Assembly: GCA_003864495.1 (NCBI GenBank)
Contig: ML133455.1
Span: forward strand, 2,170,001-2,234,000
Reading direction: 5' to 3'
DNA: 64,000 bases
From: Nemopilema nomurai
Lineage: Eukaryota > Cnidaria > Scyphozoa > Rhizostomeae > Rhizostomatidae
Within the stretch, counting starts at the first letter, position 1. The number at the start of each line of letters is the position of its first letter. Below are positions 13,753 to 28,700 of the stretch, in pieces. The notes beneath the pieces are model-generated. The model was not told the DNA's origin. It saw only the letters and a program-made list of their open reading frames with translations, and ran no database searches. The translations under genes and the position numbers were made by a program.

Positions 13753-16700
13753 ATGAAGTTTCCTCTCTTGGTCTTGTTGGCCGCTGGGGCCCTTTCAGGT
13801 AAAGTCTCATCTTTTTTCATATTCCTTCTCTTGTTTTTCTTACTCAACTTGTGAACTCCTATTCTAAACATTAACACAATTAGTCTTGGAGCCAAATGAA
13901 CTTGACCAATCTTGAATAATTGTCATTATGCAATTACAGTTTATCAGTATGACTATTGTTGATTCGCCATGTTAATTAGTTTTAGCTCACCTTGTTTATT
14001 AGTAAGGGCTTGCACTAACCTTATCAACAGTGAATAGAGTCCTAGCTGTTTCTTATTATGCCTCTCACGATGGATGTCACTCGATATGACTCATGTCCCC
14101 CCAGCGAATCTAGAGGGGTGCAACTGGGCACTAGGGGTAGGAAACTAGTACCGATGCCTGATGCTGTGGCTCAAAGTGAACTATAATCACCCTGCTAAAT
14201 TGAGCTTCTATCGCACCTCTATTCACTCTAAGTTATTAGAAATTGACATTTCGTTTTGCATTGTAGCCCCATTCAACCAATACCATGACTCCATCGGAGT
14301 TTCAGAATCGAAATGCGACAGTAAGTCTACCCTTTTGTGTTTATATATTTGCTTGAGAATGCAGAACTAGAAACTTGCCTAGAGCCAGCTGCTTGTTTAT
14401 GATACCGAAGCCTCGTGACCGTTCTTACGAACACTTTCGTGAACAAAAATAAAAGCCTCTCAGATGTTTATTTTGTCGAAGAACCCTTCAATAAATAGTT
14501 TACAGCAGTTAAAAGAAACACGACCCGTTATCTGAGGTATACGCATAAATCCAAGCCAATTTTGTGCTCCTGTGCCTTGCTGCTGTTCTAATATTTTATG
14601 TTTGCTGAAGGGGATACCCTTTTGAAAACAAAAATCACAGCCTAGCCCTGCAGGCTGACCTGGACTTTCGTGCAGACCTTGTTTGTTCCCATTGGCTTTC
14701 ACGTCACATCATGTGACCTATGCTTGTTCCTGCTGTTTAGTCAAGACCATTGATTGGCTCTCCATGTTTTTCGAAACAATGGTTGGACGCGGACACTGCT
14801 CAGGCACAGAAGTGACCTTTGCTATTTATAATCTCCATTGTGCAGAAATATTCGCTAATGTACACAAAAAATATTGGCTCAGTGGCACATGCTGAACCCG
14901 TGACTTTTGCGTGTGACCACTAATCCGCTGCTGTTCTTCAACTGCATGAAAATGGCTCCGCTGTTTTGAACAATGCTCTCCAGTAGCTTAACCTCTCACG
15001 AAACAATGATTATTGTTGCGAACAATTACTTTTGTGTTTTCGGTAATTATTCTCATTCGGCTCATTTCCTTGTATGGTCATCTGATCGAAAGTCATAACC
15101 ACGTGACTACTAGTCATTAATCCACAGAGGCTCAGTGATGGAGGGCGAGTACCTCTTGACCTTAAACGTCAAAATACCTATTCAAGTCAACAAATTCGTC
15201 GGACATTGCTTATTTTCCAAAAAAGCATCAACATCAAAAGCACCTATCCCAATGCCTACTTTTTGACTCGTCATTACATGATTTTATTGTTAAATGTAAC
15301 ATTTTCCATACAGAAACTCCTACGAGATATCGCAAAAGATAATTTAATCAGGATAAAAGTCTATTCTACTTATGTGCCTTTTTATAACCCTCTTGTACTG
15401 TTGGTTAGAGATCAAAACATTTTGGAACATTTCTCCAATTATAACCTTATGTCCTCGATTGATTACTTGAAAGGATTCAACAAGAAAGATTCATCTTTTC
15501 TTGACTATTCGCAAGATTCAATGCGTAGAGAAAAAGTGTTGTTGGTGTTGAAATTCCAAAATGTTGAGCTGTGTATGCTTTTTGCCTTTTTTAACGAGGG
15601 GAGTTTTGTTTTCAGATCCACAAAGATTGGCCGCGCATGCCACCACTCTGTTTGACTATGAGGGAGAGACGCTGAGCACGATTCAAGGAACCACCCAAGA
15701 TAGTACGGGTATACGGATGAGGGCCCGGGTCTACATTCATCCTCAGGGAGCATGCCGTTTCAGCATGCAGGTAGGCCTGCTTCATTCCCTCTTGCTTTGT
15801 TGTGACGTCATGTGTTTAGAGTCTAGTAATGGGCTTTTTAATTCCCCCACGGTCCATTTCCTAGCTCTTCGCCTTTCTGCTAGATCTTTGAGCTACACAT
15901 AAGGTACCACTATGAAGATTGTATCATGGAACTTCTATACTCAAACTGCAATATTGATTTGTTGAACTCAGTCTCTTACATTATCTTTGTAAACGAAGGA
16001 TGTGAACCAGAATACACCCCCTACTTACCAAAGTCTCTAGGCCCCTAGAATCATGTTTTGCGAACAACGCTGTCCCATTTCTTCTAAGTTCTCATTGAAA
16101 ATGTTCCTAAAAGTAAATGTTTTGTTGCAGATCAACAATGCAGAGCTCCTTGTTAAGAGCAAGAACACCAATGGATTCTCACGTGCCGAAGAATCTCGCA
16201 AGTTTGCCAAAGAACTTGAAGCAAATGACGTCGTCTTTGAAACGTCAGCTGGCAAAATCGAGAGGATCTTCCCAAACAGTGCAGAATCATTGCACATCCT
16301 GAACATCAAGAGGGGTATCTTGAGCACCCTCCAAACCGGAGCGAACAATGTCGAAGAAGTGGATGTTAACGGACGTTGCAAGGTCTCAGTCACTGAACAA
16401 GATGGCATGATCACCAAGTCGAAGAACCTGTCAGAATGTACTGAAAGAGCACACAGTGAAATCGGATTCCACACTGCTTCTTTTGAAAGAAAGGAACTGG
16501 TAAGTTTTCTTGAACTCTTTTCATGTTAAAGCCAGTCCCTCGTCAAAGGTGCAGTTGCCTTAGTGTATGGAGAATGTCTTGAAGGCGACTTGATGACGCC
16601 CTTCTCTTGAACACACCCAGTAAATTCATGGTAACAGTCTTCCAGCTTCTCTTCTGCATATCTATCTGGACTCGAGACAGTTCTTCAGCGAGACAACAGT

Positions 16701-19700
16701 AGCAAAGCAATATTTTTAGCAACTCTCACTTTACTTCATAGTTTATAATTTATACTCAAATTTGCATTTTAAGACTCTGATTCCTTTATGATTCCCTTTA
16801 CGAAAGTGGATTCAATTTGAAATGTTTTTTTTCAGCCCGTGAAACCTCTGACTTCCACCAGCAAATGTACGATCAGGACCGAGGGTGACAGAATTGTTCA
16901 CGTCGAGTGCGCAGAAACCCACATCTTCAGGCCATTCTCCGCTGGATTCGAAAAGCCATCAGGTGCAATGACATTCGTTACACAGAAGATGAAGTTCCTT
17001 GGTGAGAAGAGAGGAAGAGTTGCAGCAATTGTTGACATTGGTAGGTGATTTTGCTATAATTTAAGGTCTGAAATCATATTCGTGCTTGAAATGATCTAAG
17101 CATTCAAACCTTCTTGGGCCTATGGGTAGTTATGCTCTGGCAATAATTCTTGTGTGCAAGTTGATCCACAAGGTAGCACCAAAACCGTATTGAAATTGAG
17201 AGGTCGCCTTAAAACTTATTTCAATTAAAGGCTGGTTTATATGCAACAGGGAAGGTTTTTGATGAAAATGCTCTCAATTTCACGTTTAGAACCAAAATCC
17301 GAGGGAGTGTCTCTGGTCTACGAACACGATGCAGAGAACATGAAGCCACAAAACAGCATTGTTGATCGCATCGACAAGGTCATGGCGAACCTTTTGAAGA
17401 GCAAGGACAACATGGGAGCAAAGCAGCAATCTGGTCACGAATTCACCCAGCTGGTCACTCTGCTGAGGAAGGTCGATGACAAGAGAATGACCCCCGTCTT
17501 GGAGAAGTATTTCAACTGCGACAAAAGTGGACTTTGCAAACCTGATGAAACCGACCTCAAGAATGTCTACAGGTTAGTATTTCAACTTATATACATTCTC
17601 AAATCACAATTTCATTACAAGGATCAATTCAAGCATTCGCTGTGCGGAGGAACTTTTTGAATCCATGACTATTTATCTTTATCACGATGATACGCCTTTC
17701 TACGATTGAGAAATCTTAACTTTCTTTTCTATTTCCAACAGACAATACTTCCTTGATGCTTTGACTTATTGCGCAACCCCAACCTGCGTATCAGCTGTGC
17801 ACAAGATTATCATTGATGGAGGCATCTCTGGTGAAAACATGAACATGTTCTTGCAAGGAATTTCCTTGGTGGCCAAGCCAACCAAGAGAATGATCAGAGA
17901 CGTGAAGCAAATTGCAACCATTAACCCCTCTAGGCAAGCCTTTTTGACTCTTGGCATCTTGATGTACCGTTACTGCAGTGGCAACGAGGAGCAGTGTGTC
18001 TACAGCAAACACAACCCAATCACCCACGCCGAGTTGTTCCTCTTGGACAAGCTTGGAAACAACTGCAATGGTCAAGAGAGCTCTGAACGTGTCGAGGAGA
18101 TCCTGATGGCACTGAAAGCCATTGGAAATGCTGGACGCCCAGTGAACGCCTGGAGGACTTTGTTGTCCTGTGCCCAATCGGCTACCCACATGAACATCAC
18201 CACTGCCGCCCTTGATGCACTGAGACGCATGCCATGCAATGCCGAGATGCAACAGCGACTTCACGCTATGCACGAGGACATCAACATGGACCCAGAGAAG
18301 CGAATCCAGTCGTACGTCGCCTTGATGCGCTGCCCAACAGAACAAACCATCGCCAGGATCGTGAAACAGATGGAAAAGGAACAGAGCAAGCAGGTTGGAT
18401 CATTTGTGTGGTCCCATCTGATGAACGTCAATGAATCCTCCGACCCAAGACATGCCAAGTAGGTTCAATCATCATGCTTCGCTCTTGAGTTCTATGTCAG
18501 TCGTTTGCAAGATAAATAACGAGTTATGATGTTTTTCAGTAGCTTTACTGATGGCTACAATGCTGTCGAGTTTTCAATTGCAGATATCGTATAGTTTTCT
18601 TTGGTCTCCCAGACAGCATCTTCTCGCGATAGATTTGAGCTTTTCGGTATGTTGCATAAATAAAGATAATGCTGATGAAATTTCATCGAATTTCCAATTT
18701 CTAGGACCCAAGAAGCAATCATCTCGGTGCTCAAAGGAAAGGCCTTGAAGGAATTCAACCTGCCAATGACCCGCTACTCGAAGGCTTTCGAAGGATCCGT
18801 CTTCATGAAGTCCATGAAATCCGGAGGCTCTGTTGATGGCCATCTCATCTACCACCCTGACAGCATTCTGCCAAAGAGCGCTCTCTTGAACATGACTGCA
18901 AACATCATGGACGTACCCGTCCACGTTTTCGAGATGGCTGCCAGAGTTGAAGGCATCGAGACTTTGATCGAGGACCTCTTTGGACCCGAAGGCATGTTCC
19001 CAGATAACTCCATTGTGAAGATTTTCAACTACGAATTCTCTTCCGAGCAGAAGGCCAAATTGAGGACCCGAAGGAGCACTGACAACATCAACAACAACAT
19101 CCAGAAGCTCCACGAACAGGTAAAGTCCTACAACTGACTAGGTTAAATCACTACTGCCAATGAATGTTCTTGTCACATGGTCCATGTCTGTTGCATTCTC
19201 TCCCTCGTGTTAAGCCTTCGTGGTCTATGTGTTGCATTTTGGATGTCATGTCAAGACTTTGGATGTGTGTTACGCCGAATAATAAGCCGCGATTTGCTTG
19301 TCTCTTGCGTTCCTCCGTTCGATTTTCTCTCTCTAATTGCATCTCGCTTCATTGCAACAGGTCAACAAGAAACGCATCAACCCAAGTGGTAGTGTGGCCG
19401 TCAAAGTCCTCGGACACGAAATGAGAGTCTTCAGCTACGATGACATTTTCTGGGCAATCGACAAGATTGACAACATGAATGTAATTGATCTCTTGCTCAA
19501 AGTTGCCAAGGGTGGACAGAAGACCTTCACCAAGAGCGTCATGTTCATGGAAATGACCCACTCTGTCCCAACCGGTCTTGGTCTCCCAATCAAGCTCAAC
19601 CTCAAGGGATCTGCTGTAGGCTCAGTCGAGCTCAACGGAAAATTCGACATCAGGAACATGTTTTGGGGACCCCGATCCATGGAGGTTAAAGGATTCATGA

Positions 19701-22700
19701 GGCCAAGGTGAGCTCATGTCTGCAGTCTTGTAGTTTATCATGGATTTGTAGAAGAAAAATTTGGGGAGACTTGAATGCTTTCAAGTTTTTTTTAATAACA
19801 AATATCAGAGATCAACCATATCTTTCTTCAAGAAGAAGCATTTCTTGCAGCAAATGTCTAGGTACCCAATGAACTGTAGAAAGAATTGTTGCAATGTTTA
19901 TTTCTTCCAAACATTTGAATTGTTCGACAAATTGTATTGATTGAAAATGCAATTTTTTACAGCGCTGTTGTCGAGGTTTCTGGTCAAATGGGTGTCAACT
20001 CTCACTACGTCGACACTGGAATCCTGGTCAACTCCTCAATGTTCACAAGCTCCATTGTCAAGGGCTCAATTATGTTCAAGGAGGGAAAACTCTTTAAGCT
20101 CAACATCGATGCACCAGAGGAGCCAATTGAGATCTTCAACGTCTCGTAAGTAACCTTGCTTTGATGCTTTGCATGTAATAGTCGTCCTTCGTGCTTTTTC
20201 GGCTCAAGCCATTTTATTGCCAATGATGACCAAACTCTAGTTTCATTGTTTTCTTAGATTTTTAACGATAGCTTTGGCTTTGATCTGTAGGTCAACTCCA
20301 TTCTTGTATGCCAACGAGGAAATGCAGTTGGTCAAAGGAGCCGCACGAAGAATCAGCCCCGATTTCTGTCTCAAGTCAAAGATGGTCCTTGGACTTGGCA
20401 TCTGCACCAGCATGTCTGTTCCAGTTGCATTCCGGGAATACGAATCACCATTCTTCCCTCTGTCCGGACCAGCTCATTACGGAATGAAAATCATCAAGGC
20501 CGACCCCAAGCTGACCACCTACCAAATGATGGTGTCACTGAACAAGAAGAACATGAACAACGGTTATCAATTGGTTGGAACAGTCCAGGTTGGTACTCCA
20601 GGCGCAACCTACAGCAGAGGCATGACTGGTGTCGTCAAATACCAGGAAACTGACAAAGTTAGAAGGCTCATCATTGGAGAATTCCAAGACAGGAACTCTG
20701 CTGAACTCATGGTAGAATACCGCAACAATACCAACAGATTCGAAGTTGATTTCCGAAGCAACCTCTTCACCACCAAAACTGCACGAGCCGGTTTCATCTT
20801 TTTCAATGAGACACAGGATGACTCAAAGAGGCTTGGCGTTTCCATGTCTGCTGAATATGACTGGTACAAGATGCAACACGTCACCGACTTTACAAGGAGT
20901 GACAAAATCATTGGCGCAAGCAGCAAGACCACATACTGGCCAGGAAAGTTTATTGCAGCCACAGCACAATATTCCAAGGATGAGAAAGACATGATGATCA
21001 AGTTTGAGGCAAATCAGCTGAAACAAGTTATCCAAATGAACGGCAAATACGTCGAAGCTGGAGTTGAAAAAGGCTTGAACTTCACTGTCAAACACCCAAG
21101 CAGTGGAAAGTATGGCTCCGTCTACTTTGGAATCGTAAATGATGCTGTCACCAAGAAGTTCGTCGTTAACGCCTCTACCTCTTGTGGAATGAGACCAGAA
21201 ATCTCTCTTGGCTATTACCGCAGAGAAATCAGTCACGTCGTTGAGCTGTCGGCATCATTCATGAAGAAGACCGCCTCCATCTATGCTGACTACGGAAACA
21301 AAAACGGCTGGTATGGATTGGACATTGGTGCCCGGTATCAAAGCAAGATGGTTGGCATCCTGAGCACTTTCGACAGAAAGTCAAACGAAGAAGGATCCGC
21401 CTGCTCCACTGTCTACTACAACGAGAAGATGCCCGCGAAGATGTGCTTGACACTGAAGAAGATCTCCTCGGAGATGAGGATGCTCGAATGGACAGCCGAG
21501 GTTCTGAAGAGAACTGGTGCCGTGTCTTTCTCCTTCTCCAACTCTGACTCCTCAAAGGGACTCACCACCACCATCAAGTACAACAACAAAGAGTTGATCA
21601 AGAACACAATGACCTTTATGTACAGAAGCATGTGGGACAACGAACTGAAGAACGTCATCGAAGTTGCACAACGCTCAATCACTGCCAAACTGTTTACAGA
21701 GAGGCTTCCAAACTCTGACATCGCTTTTGGTGTTGAGGCAAGGTCAAACGAGAAGTTTGTCAGACTTCAAGCAACATACTCGACTGTTTCCCTTACCGAC
21801 ACAACTAGCTACATCGTCACTGTTGAAGGATGGGTAAACCAGAAGCTGCCAGCTCGCTACAGTGCTGAATTGCTCTACGGACAACAGACAGTTGGGCTTA
21901 AATCAGTAGCAACGGTCAAGGACTACCAGATGGTCAACTACATCAAATGGGAAAGATCTCCAAGTGGCAAGCGCACCTTCACCAGGTTTTTCAGCGTTTC
22001 CAAGAAAGATTCTGTAATCTTCAGTGCTGATATGTCTGATACTCTGTCTGTCTACAATGACAAGAAATTCTTCAAGAGTGACCTGACTCTGACTCTTGGA
22101 TCAAAATCCTGGAGATACGGATGGGACATTGCTTTTGTCAACAAAGGCACTGACACCAAGACCGAATATGCGCTCACCTTTGGTGTTGACTATGCCCAGA
22201 ACCGACGATCATCAATCACAGCCACTGTCTCCAATGATGACAAGAAGGCCATGCTTGTTGTTGACTTCATGTACATTCCAAACAGAGTGGTCAGCCACAG
22301 TATCACCTATGACAAGCAGACCAGACAACTTGATGTTTCGATCGAATTCCTTCCACGTATGTTCGTGAAACTCATGGGAAGACTGGACAAAGAGAACGGA
22401 TGGAAACTCACAACTGACCTGAAATTCAGTTGGGCCAACTTCGAACGTGCACTCACATGGGTTGCAGCCTACATTGACAGAAATGACCTCCAAGCTTTGA
22501 GCTTCAAGTTCATGGCCTACAACCAATTGTTCTCAGTTGCCAGCGAATACAACAAGCAAACAAGGTCAATGGTCTTCAGCATCTCAGGCTTCGGCAGGAC
22601 TGCCCGGGTGACTGGGTTCTGGCTGAAGGAGCGCAAGATCGTTGGCATGAGGGTGGTGTATGACTCCGTTCAGGGCAATGTATTGACCCCAGTAGAAGTC

Positions 22701-25700
22701 ATGGAGGCTGTTGTTGGATACAGTGAGAAGCATGTCGCCTTCGAGTTGAGAAGAAGAGGCACAAAGTACATCAGCCTTGTTGGCATGTTGGACAAAGCAG
22801 CTGGTATGACATACTTTGAGGCGACTGTCCTTGGCAAAAGGATGGTGAAAACTATTGCTACTCTGGACAAGAGCAAGTATCTGTCATCATTCGAATTGCT
22901 GATTCGCAACAAGAGCATTTTCAAAGTCGAAGGACAAATGAAGAAGGCAGAGTCTATGGTTGTTGGTAAGCTTTTTGTTCTTGGCAAGGAAAGATTCCAA
23001 ACTGTTGCTAAATACAACAAGGAACGAATGACTGCTTTGCTCTCATTCGACGCCTTGAAGAAGAACATGAATGCACAATTCGTTGCCAAGTGGGACCCAA
23101 GCAAGAAGGAGATGATGCTCAGCACCCAGGTTTTGAAGCGTCACTTTGGAGTGATTGGCCGATTCGACCCTACAAACTACGTTGCTGGAATGCACGTTTT
23201 CTACCAGAAACACGTCGCAGGCTGGACCACATTCTATGATGCCAAGAACATGGCTGTTGCCTACAATGTCACACTGACACCTCGACTTTCTGGACAAGTT
23301 ATGATGCAGGTCCTCGAGGACAGGATAATTGCCGTCACTCTTCAGCGCAAGTTTGGACAGAAGGTTGTCAACGAAGCTTCCTTCAAGTACGAGCTTGGAG
23401 CTGATGCAAGCAAGTTTATCTTCCATTGGAACAAAGATACCACTAACATGATCAAGAACGCTTTCAAGAACACCATCGTTCCTGAAATCAAGAAGGCCAT
23501 GGAGAAGGTATCAGAAGCTACCACCAAAATGACAACAGCCGGTCACAAATTCGGTTTGGAAGTTGTGAAGAACGGCACCAGCCAGATTTTGAGACTGATC
23601 AACGAGGCTGACAGGAAGTTCGATGAAATTGATTTCGAGGCCATCAAGGACAAGACTGGTGAATTGATAATCTCTGGTTTGAAGAAGAGTGCTGAGCTGA
23701 CAAACAAGGCACTCAAAATCACCAGCGAAATGATGACCAAGCTCCACACCAAGTTGCCAGAGGTTATGGAAACCACCCGTAAATGTGCACGCAAGTGCAT
23801 CAAACTGGCACAAGAGGCCCTGAAGGAAAGCAAAGTGATGATTGGACAGGCGAAGAAAGTAGCAGAATTCACTTACAAGATTGCCAAGAACCTTACAGAA
23901 TCTGGCATGCCAGTGGTGAAGACTGCAATCAAGCTGGGAAAAGAATTCAAAGTCCGTGGAAAGACGATGGAACAAATTGTTGCAGACCTGAACACAATGA
24001 TTCAGAAACTTGCCCGATCATGGAGGAAAAATCTGACTGAGAAGGTGGAGAAGGCGAAGAAGGACGTCATTGTCTACCTCCGAGAACTGCCCGTGCCATA
24101 CAGAAAGGAAAAGTTGGGTGAACTGTTCACAATGTACATGGACAAATTGGAGGAATTCAGAGCAAACTTCAACTTGGAAGAGAAGGCTCGTGAAGTCTCA
24201 CGCAAGATCATGGAATACAGAGTCAAGGGTATGACCGTTGCAGAACACTGGACCGACATTGTGAAGAGAGTGAGGAAAATCCAGTACGAAGTGAAGAGAC
24301 TGTTCAAGAACCTTCCAGATGACATCAAAAAGACGGCTATTAGGATGATTGGAGAGACAAGAATCTACATGAAGAAGATGAAGAAGATTGCCAAGACCGC
24401 GTACGCTTTCACAAAGCCCCTGATCAGATGTGTCAAGAGAGTTGCTCTTTCTGTCGAGAAGCACTTTGGACCATTGGCCAAGGAAGCAGTAAATGAAGTC
24501 AGGACTCGTCTCGTTACCGAGTACAAGAAGATCTACCGACCAATGAGAGCCACGCTCGTACGCATTGTGGAGATCATTGAGAAGTTTGTCAAGCCACTTC
24601 TCAAGCCAATGAGACCACTGTATGAGAAATCGAGGCACAAATCAGAGCCATCCGCTTGTTGGAGAACGAAGTTGGACCATTGGTTGACTTCTACTTGGAT
24701 CAATTGAAGTCTGCAGTCGAAGGAAAGCTGAACCACGTTAAGGATGCCGTAGTTGCCCGTGTAGACATGATCAAGGCAGAATTGAAGAAGATTGCCAAAA
24801 TGACACCAGAAGAGCTCATTGTGTTTACCGTTGACAAGAGCATTGAACTCGGTGCAGAGGCCGCCCGATCAACAGTCAACATGTACAGGAGCAGGCGCGA
24901 GATTTTGAAGCAATGGAAAAACTGTGCTGAGAGATACTACAAGCAAGGAAAGCAAATCTATGCCTTTGTTACCTCAAAGCCAATCGAGGAAATGATCCAC
25001 ACTGGTTTCAAAATGACCGGTGAAGCAGTAATTAGCACCCTCAAGGAGTTTGTCAAGGCCATTGACCAGATTGCCAGTATGGACATCTCCAAGCCACTGG
25101 AAGCGGCATGGAAGGAGATGGACCTCTTCAACCACCTCGAGAGGTATGGCTTCAACTCGCAGATCATCGACGCCATTCGCACCGCAAAGAACGTCAACCT
25201 CACCCAAGCTTTGTTCAAGACAATTGAAGCTTCAAGGAAGGCAGTGACTGAGGCCTACAATCTCGCAGAGAAGAAGTTTGAAATGGCCTACAAGAAATTG
25301 GAAACTGTTTACAAATACATTCGTGCTATCCCCAAGAGGAACTTCGAAGACTTCTACGGAGATGTCGAGACTTTCTTCATGAAGAACCAGGAAGATATGT
25401 ACAAATTGGCGACAAAGTTGATCATTGAAGGCAAAGCCAAATTCATGAATGCCTTGAAAGCCGCGAAGAAGACCTACAACCTTTACGTTGAAACATACGG
25501 CAAGCCAGCACTGAGGGCCTACGAAGTTATCAGGAGCCGTGCAGCCCTTGTCCGCGCAGAAAACGAAGAAGAGTGCTTGATGGTCTTCGGTGCCTACAGG
25601 GATACATTGAAGGCAATTGCCATGCAACAGTATGCAGTCGCAAGGAAGTATGCTGAGACCAAATATGCCATGCTCAAGGATCTTGCGGAGAAGAAGTACG

Positions 25701-28700
25701 AAATGGCCAGAGCTTACACCGAAGCAAAATACAACGAATACTACCAGAAGGCTGTCGACTTCTACAGGAGACAGGAAGACAAGACATGGGAACAAATCTA
25801 TGGGGAACTGTCCGACATAGCCGAGTCTTACTACAAAGTCGCCTCGGATGAAGTTGTTGTTCGTGTAACAAAGGCACGCAAGCATGCTGATAAGCTCGTC
25901 GTAAAAGCAAAGGAAATCTATGCCAAGGTCGACCTCATCGTTAAGAAGTACATCGCCATCATCAAGGCGAAATACGAGAATGAAGTGAAGCCCGAAGCAA
26001 GGCGCATGTACGCCAAGGCCATGAACATGTACGCCAAGGCCATGAACATGTACAGGGAAACCAGAGTCAAGGCACTGAAGAAGTACGCAGAATACGTCAA
26101 GTACAGCACCGCCATGTACAAGAAGATCCAAGGTGACATTGTCTCTGTCTACAATGCAAACAAGGCCTTGAGCATCAGGCAGCTTTACAGGAAGATCATT
26201 GCCATTGTCTACAAGAGAGCTACCGAGCAAGTTGAACTGATGAAGTCTGTTGCCCAGAAATACTACGTCCAGGCCCAGAAACAGTACAGCCAAGCCCAGA
26301 AGACTGTCTCCACCCGATTCATGGAACTTAAGGCAAAAGCTGAGAAGATGAGAGCTGATATCATGCCAATTGTGCTCATTGAAGCCGAGAGCATGCTGAA
26401 CCAAACTCTTCGTGCTGTTGTCATTATTGCAAACGAGACTGTCAAAGCATACACGCCTCATTTCAACATCGTGAAGGGATATGCTGTGAGTACTACGGTA
26501 AGGGTGCAAAGCTCGCGGAAGTTTACTACAAGGACGGCGTTGCATACACAAGGAAGTACTACGCTGAAGCCAAGATCAAATCAGCTGAGCTGTACAGGAA
26601 GGGACAGGTCGAATTCGAAGCCCAAATCAAGAAGATTGCAGAATACGTCAGGGAGCTTATTGAGAAGATCAAGAGCCACCCAAAACTCCAGGAAGCAATG
26701 GAACACAAATACACGAAGCAGGCCATCAAGATGCTCAAGGAATTGAGAACCAAATTGGAGCCAAAGATTGCTGAGCTGAAGAAGAAAATCGAGGAATTGA
26801 AAACTAAGGTTGAACCGAAAATTGCTGAACTGAAGGCTGAGATCGAAAAGCTGAAGACACACCCAAAAGTTGCTGAAATCAAAGCCAAGATTGCTGAATA
26901 CAGAAGGAAGCTTATGGCTTTGAAGGAGCACGAATATGTGTTGAAAGCTATCGAGATCTTGAAGCAAGCCCAAGAGAGCGGTATGTTCACATTGATGAAA
27001 ATCAAGAGCAAGACAATGCCATACATCGAGTCTGCCAAGGACAGTGGCAAGCAAGTGCCAAGCATCGTCGTGTACCACGCCAAGCTTTTCAGACGTGATC
27101 CAGCAGAATGCGTGTGGGTGATTGTGGCCAACTCCAAGTCTCTGATCAACACCATACTTGGCTATGACTACAAATCCATCGACGTTGTCAAGTCATCTCG
27201 GGACTTCGTTATTGACGTCACTGACGAGAGAACAAAGGAATTCGCTCTTCTCTTGCAAGCTACTGCTGTCTCCAACTACATCAAATGTGAAAAGATGGTA
27301 AAAGCTGCACCAGGAATGATCAAGGAGAAGGCAATGATGGTCAAGGAAAAGGCAATGAAGATGTACGAAGAGCAAGTCAAAACGGTGAAGAAACTTCATG
27401 ACGGTCTCAGGTCTTCATGGAAGAAGTGCCCAATGTTCCCAATTGTCAACCACGAGGTATGGGGAGAGCTCATTGATGAGGTCAAGAATCACGAGATCGT
27501 CGATGCCATGGTAACACTTGCCAAGCAGGCACGCTACATGGCCAACGCCTACAGGACCCTCTATACAAAGAAAGTACAGGAATTTGTCGCTCTGAAGAAG
27601 GCTGAAATCAAGGCCAAGTATGAAGCTGCTGTAACTAAAGTAAATGCTTTCTTGGATGAAACAACCTTGGAGGACATCGTCAATAAGGCTGTAGAATCTT
27701 TCAACGCTGCAAAGAACAAGATTGAAGAGGCCCGCATGAAGGCAATGGAGGAGTTCAACAAAATGTACGAGAAGGCCCGCAAGCAATACGCAATTTGCAT
27801 GGAGAAGTGTACTGTTGTTTACAAGAAGTACTACGCCAAGGCCGATAAGATGTGGAGAGAGCAGTACCCAAGAATGGAGAAGAGAGTCAATGAAATGTAC
27901 GAGAAGACAAAGTCCAAGCTTGAGAAGACTTTGAAAGACATTAAGAAATACAGCATGGAGATGAAAGAGAAGATGACAACTAAGGCCCTCAAAACCTGGA
28001 ACGAATCTGATCTGAAGAGGAACCTCGTCACTCTGAAAGGTATGACTGTGGGAGAAACTGTTGCAGATGAAGATGCTTCCACAGAAAGCCAAAGCAATGT
28101 ATGCAAAGGCCTTGAGCAAAGCCCAAGAGAAGGTCGAGGAACTAAAAGCCTCCTACGACAGGTATCTGAAGGAACACGTCGAGAAAGTGCGCGTTGTTGT
28201 GCAAGCAGTGGTGGATGAGGTGAATGCCACAGGCGTGTTCATTTACAGATACTACAATTTGAAAGGAAACATGTACAGAGCAAGGGACTTCGTCGAAGGT
28301 AAGGTGGCCGAAGCCAAGGAGTACATCAAAGAAAACGCAAAAAAATGCCAGGAATACGCCAAGAGGTATGCCAAGGAATACCAAGCATATGCTTCCAAAA
28401 AGGTGAAGGAGATCTTGCCAAAGATCAAACCAGCCATGCGCATGTACGCCAAGAAGATCGCCGTGGCCTCACTGAAGTCCATCCATTCTTCAATGGTTTA
28501 CGCTGACAACTTTGATGCCAAGCCATACATCGCCAGGGTCAAAATGCTGAAGAAGTACATCCCTGACTTCAACAAATACATCATTGTTGACACTCTCGAC
28601 AACGAATTGGTGTTCAGGATTCCCCATTACAAACAAATTGAGCCAAGCTTCTCATACCAAATCAAGAAGGTCGATACGACAGTGAAAATGGCAGCAAACA

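Noticed and set aside
15206..15655. 149-codon plus frame upstream of exon 3 of the lipid carrier
   Set aside because: It runs through intron 2 and across the exon 3 acceptor; the exon 3 frame of the gene is different and splices cleanly at 15616.
24600..24710. Reading the frame break as programmed ribosomal frameshifting
   Set aside because: No heptameric slippery sequence with a downstream structure is evident, and two further breaks of different sign make base-level error or indels simpler.
26480..26520. Hidden small intron starting at GTGAGT near 26488
   Set aside because: Coherent protein resumes immediately in the next frame without an AG acceptor, so no sequence is removed.
25232..26551. 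439-codon open frame on the minus strand inside the lipid carrier exon
   Set aside because: It is the antisense shadow of Lys/Ala/Tyr-rich coding sequence; composition is Leu/Cys/His/Val-biased with no domain, and the plus strand clearly codes.
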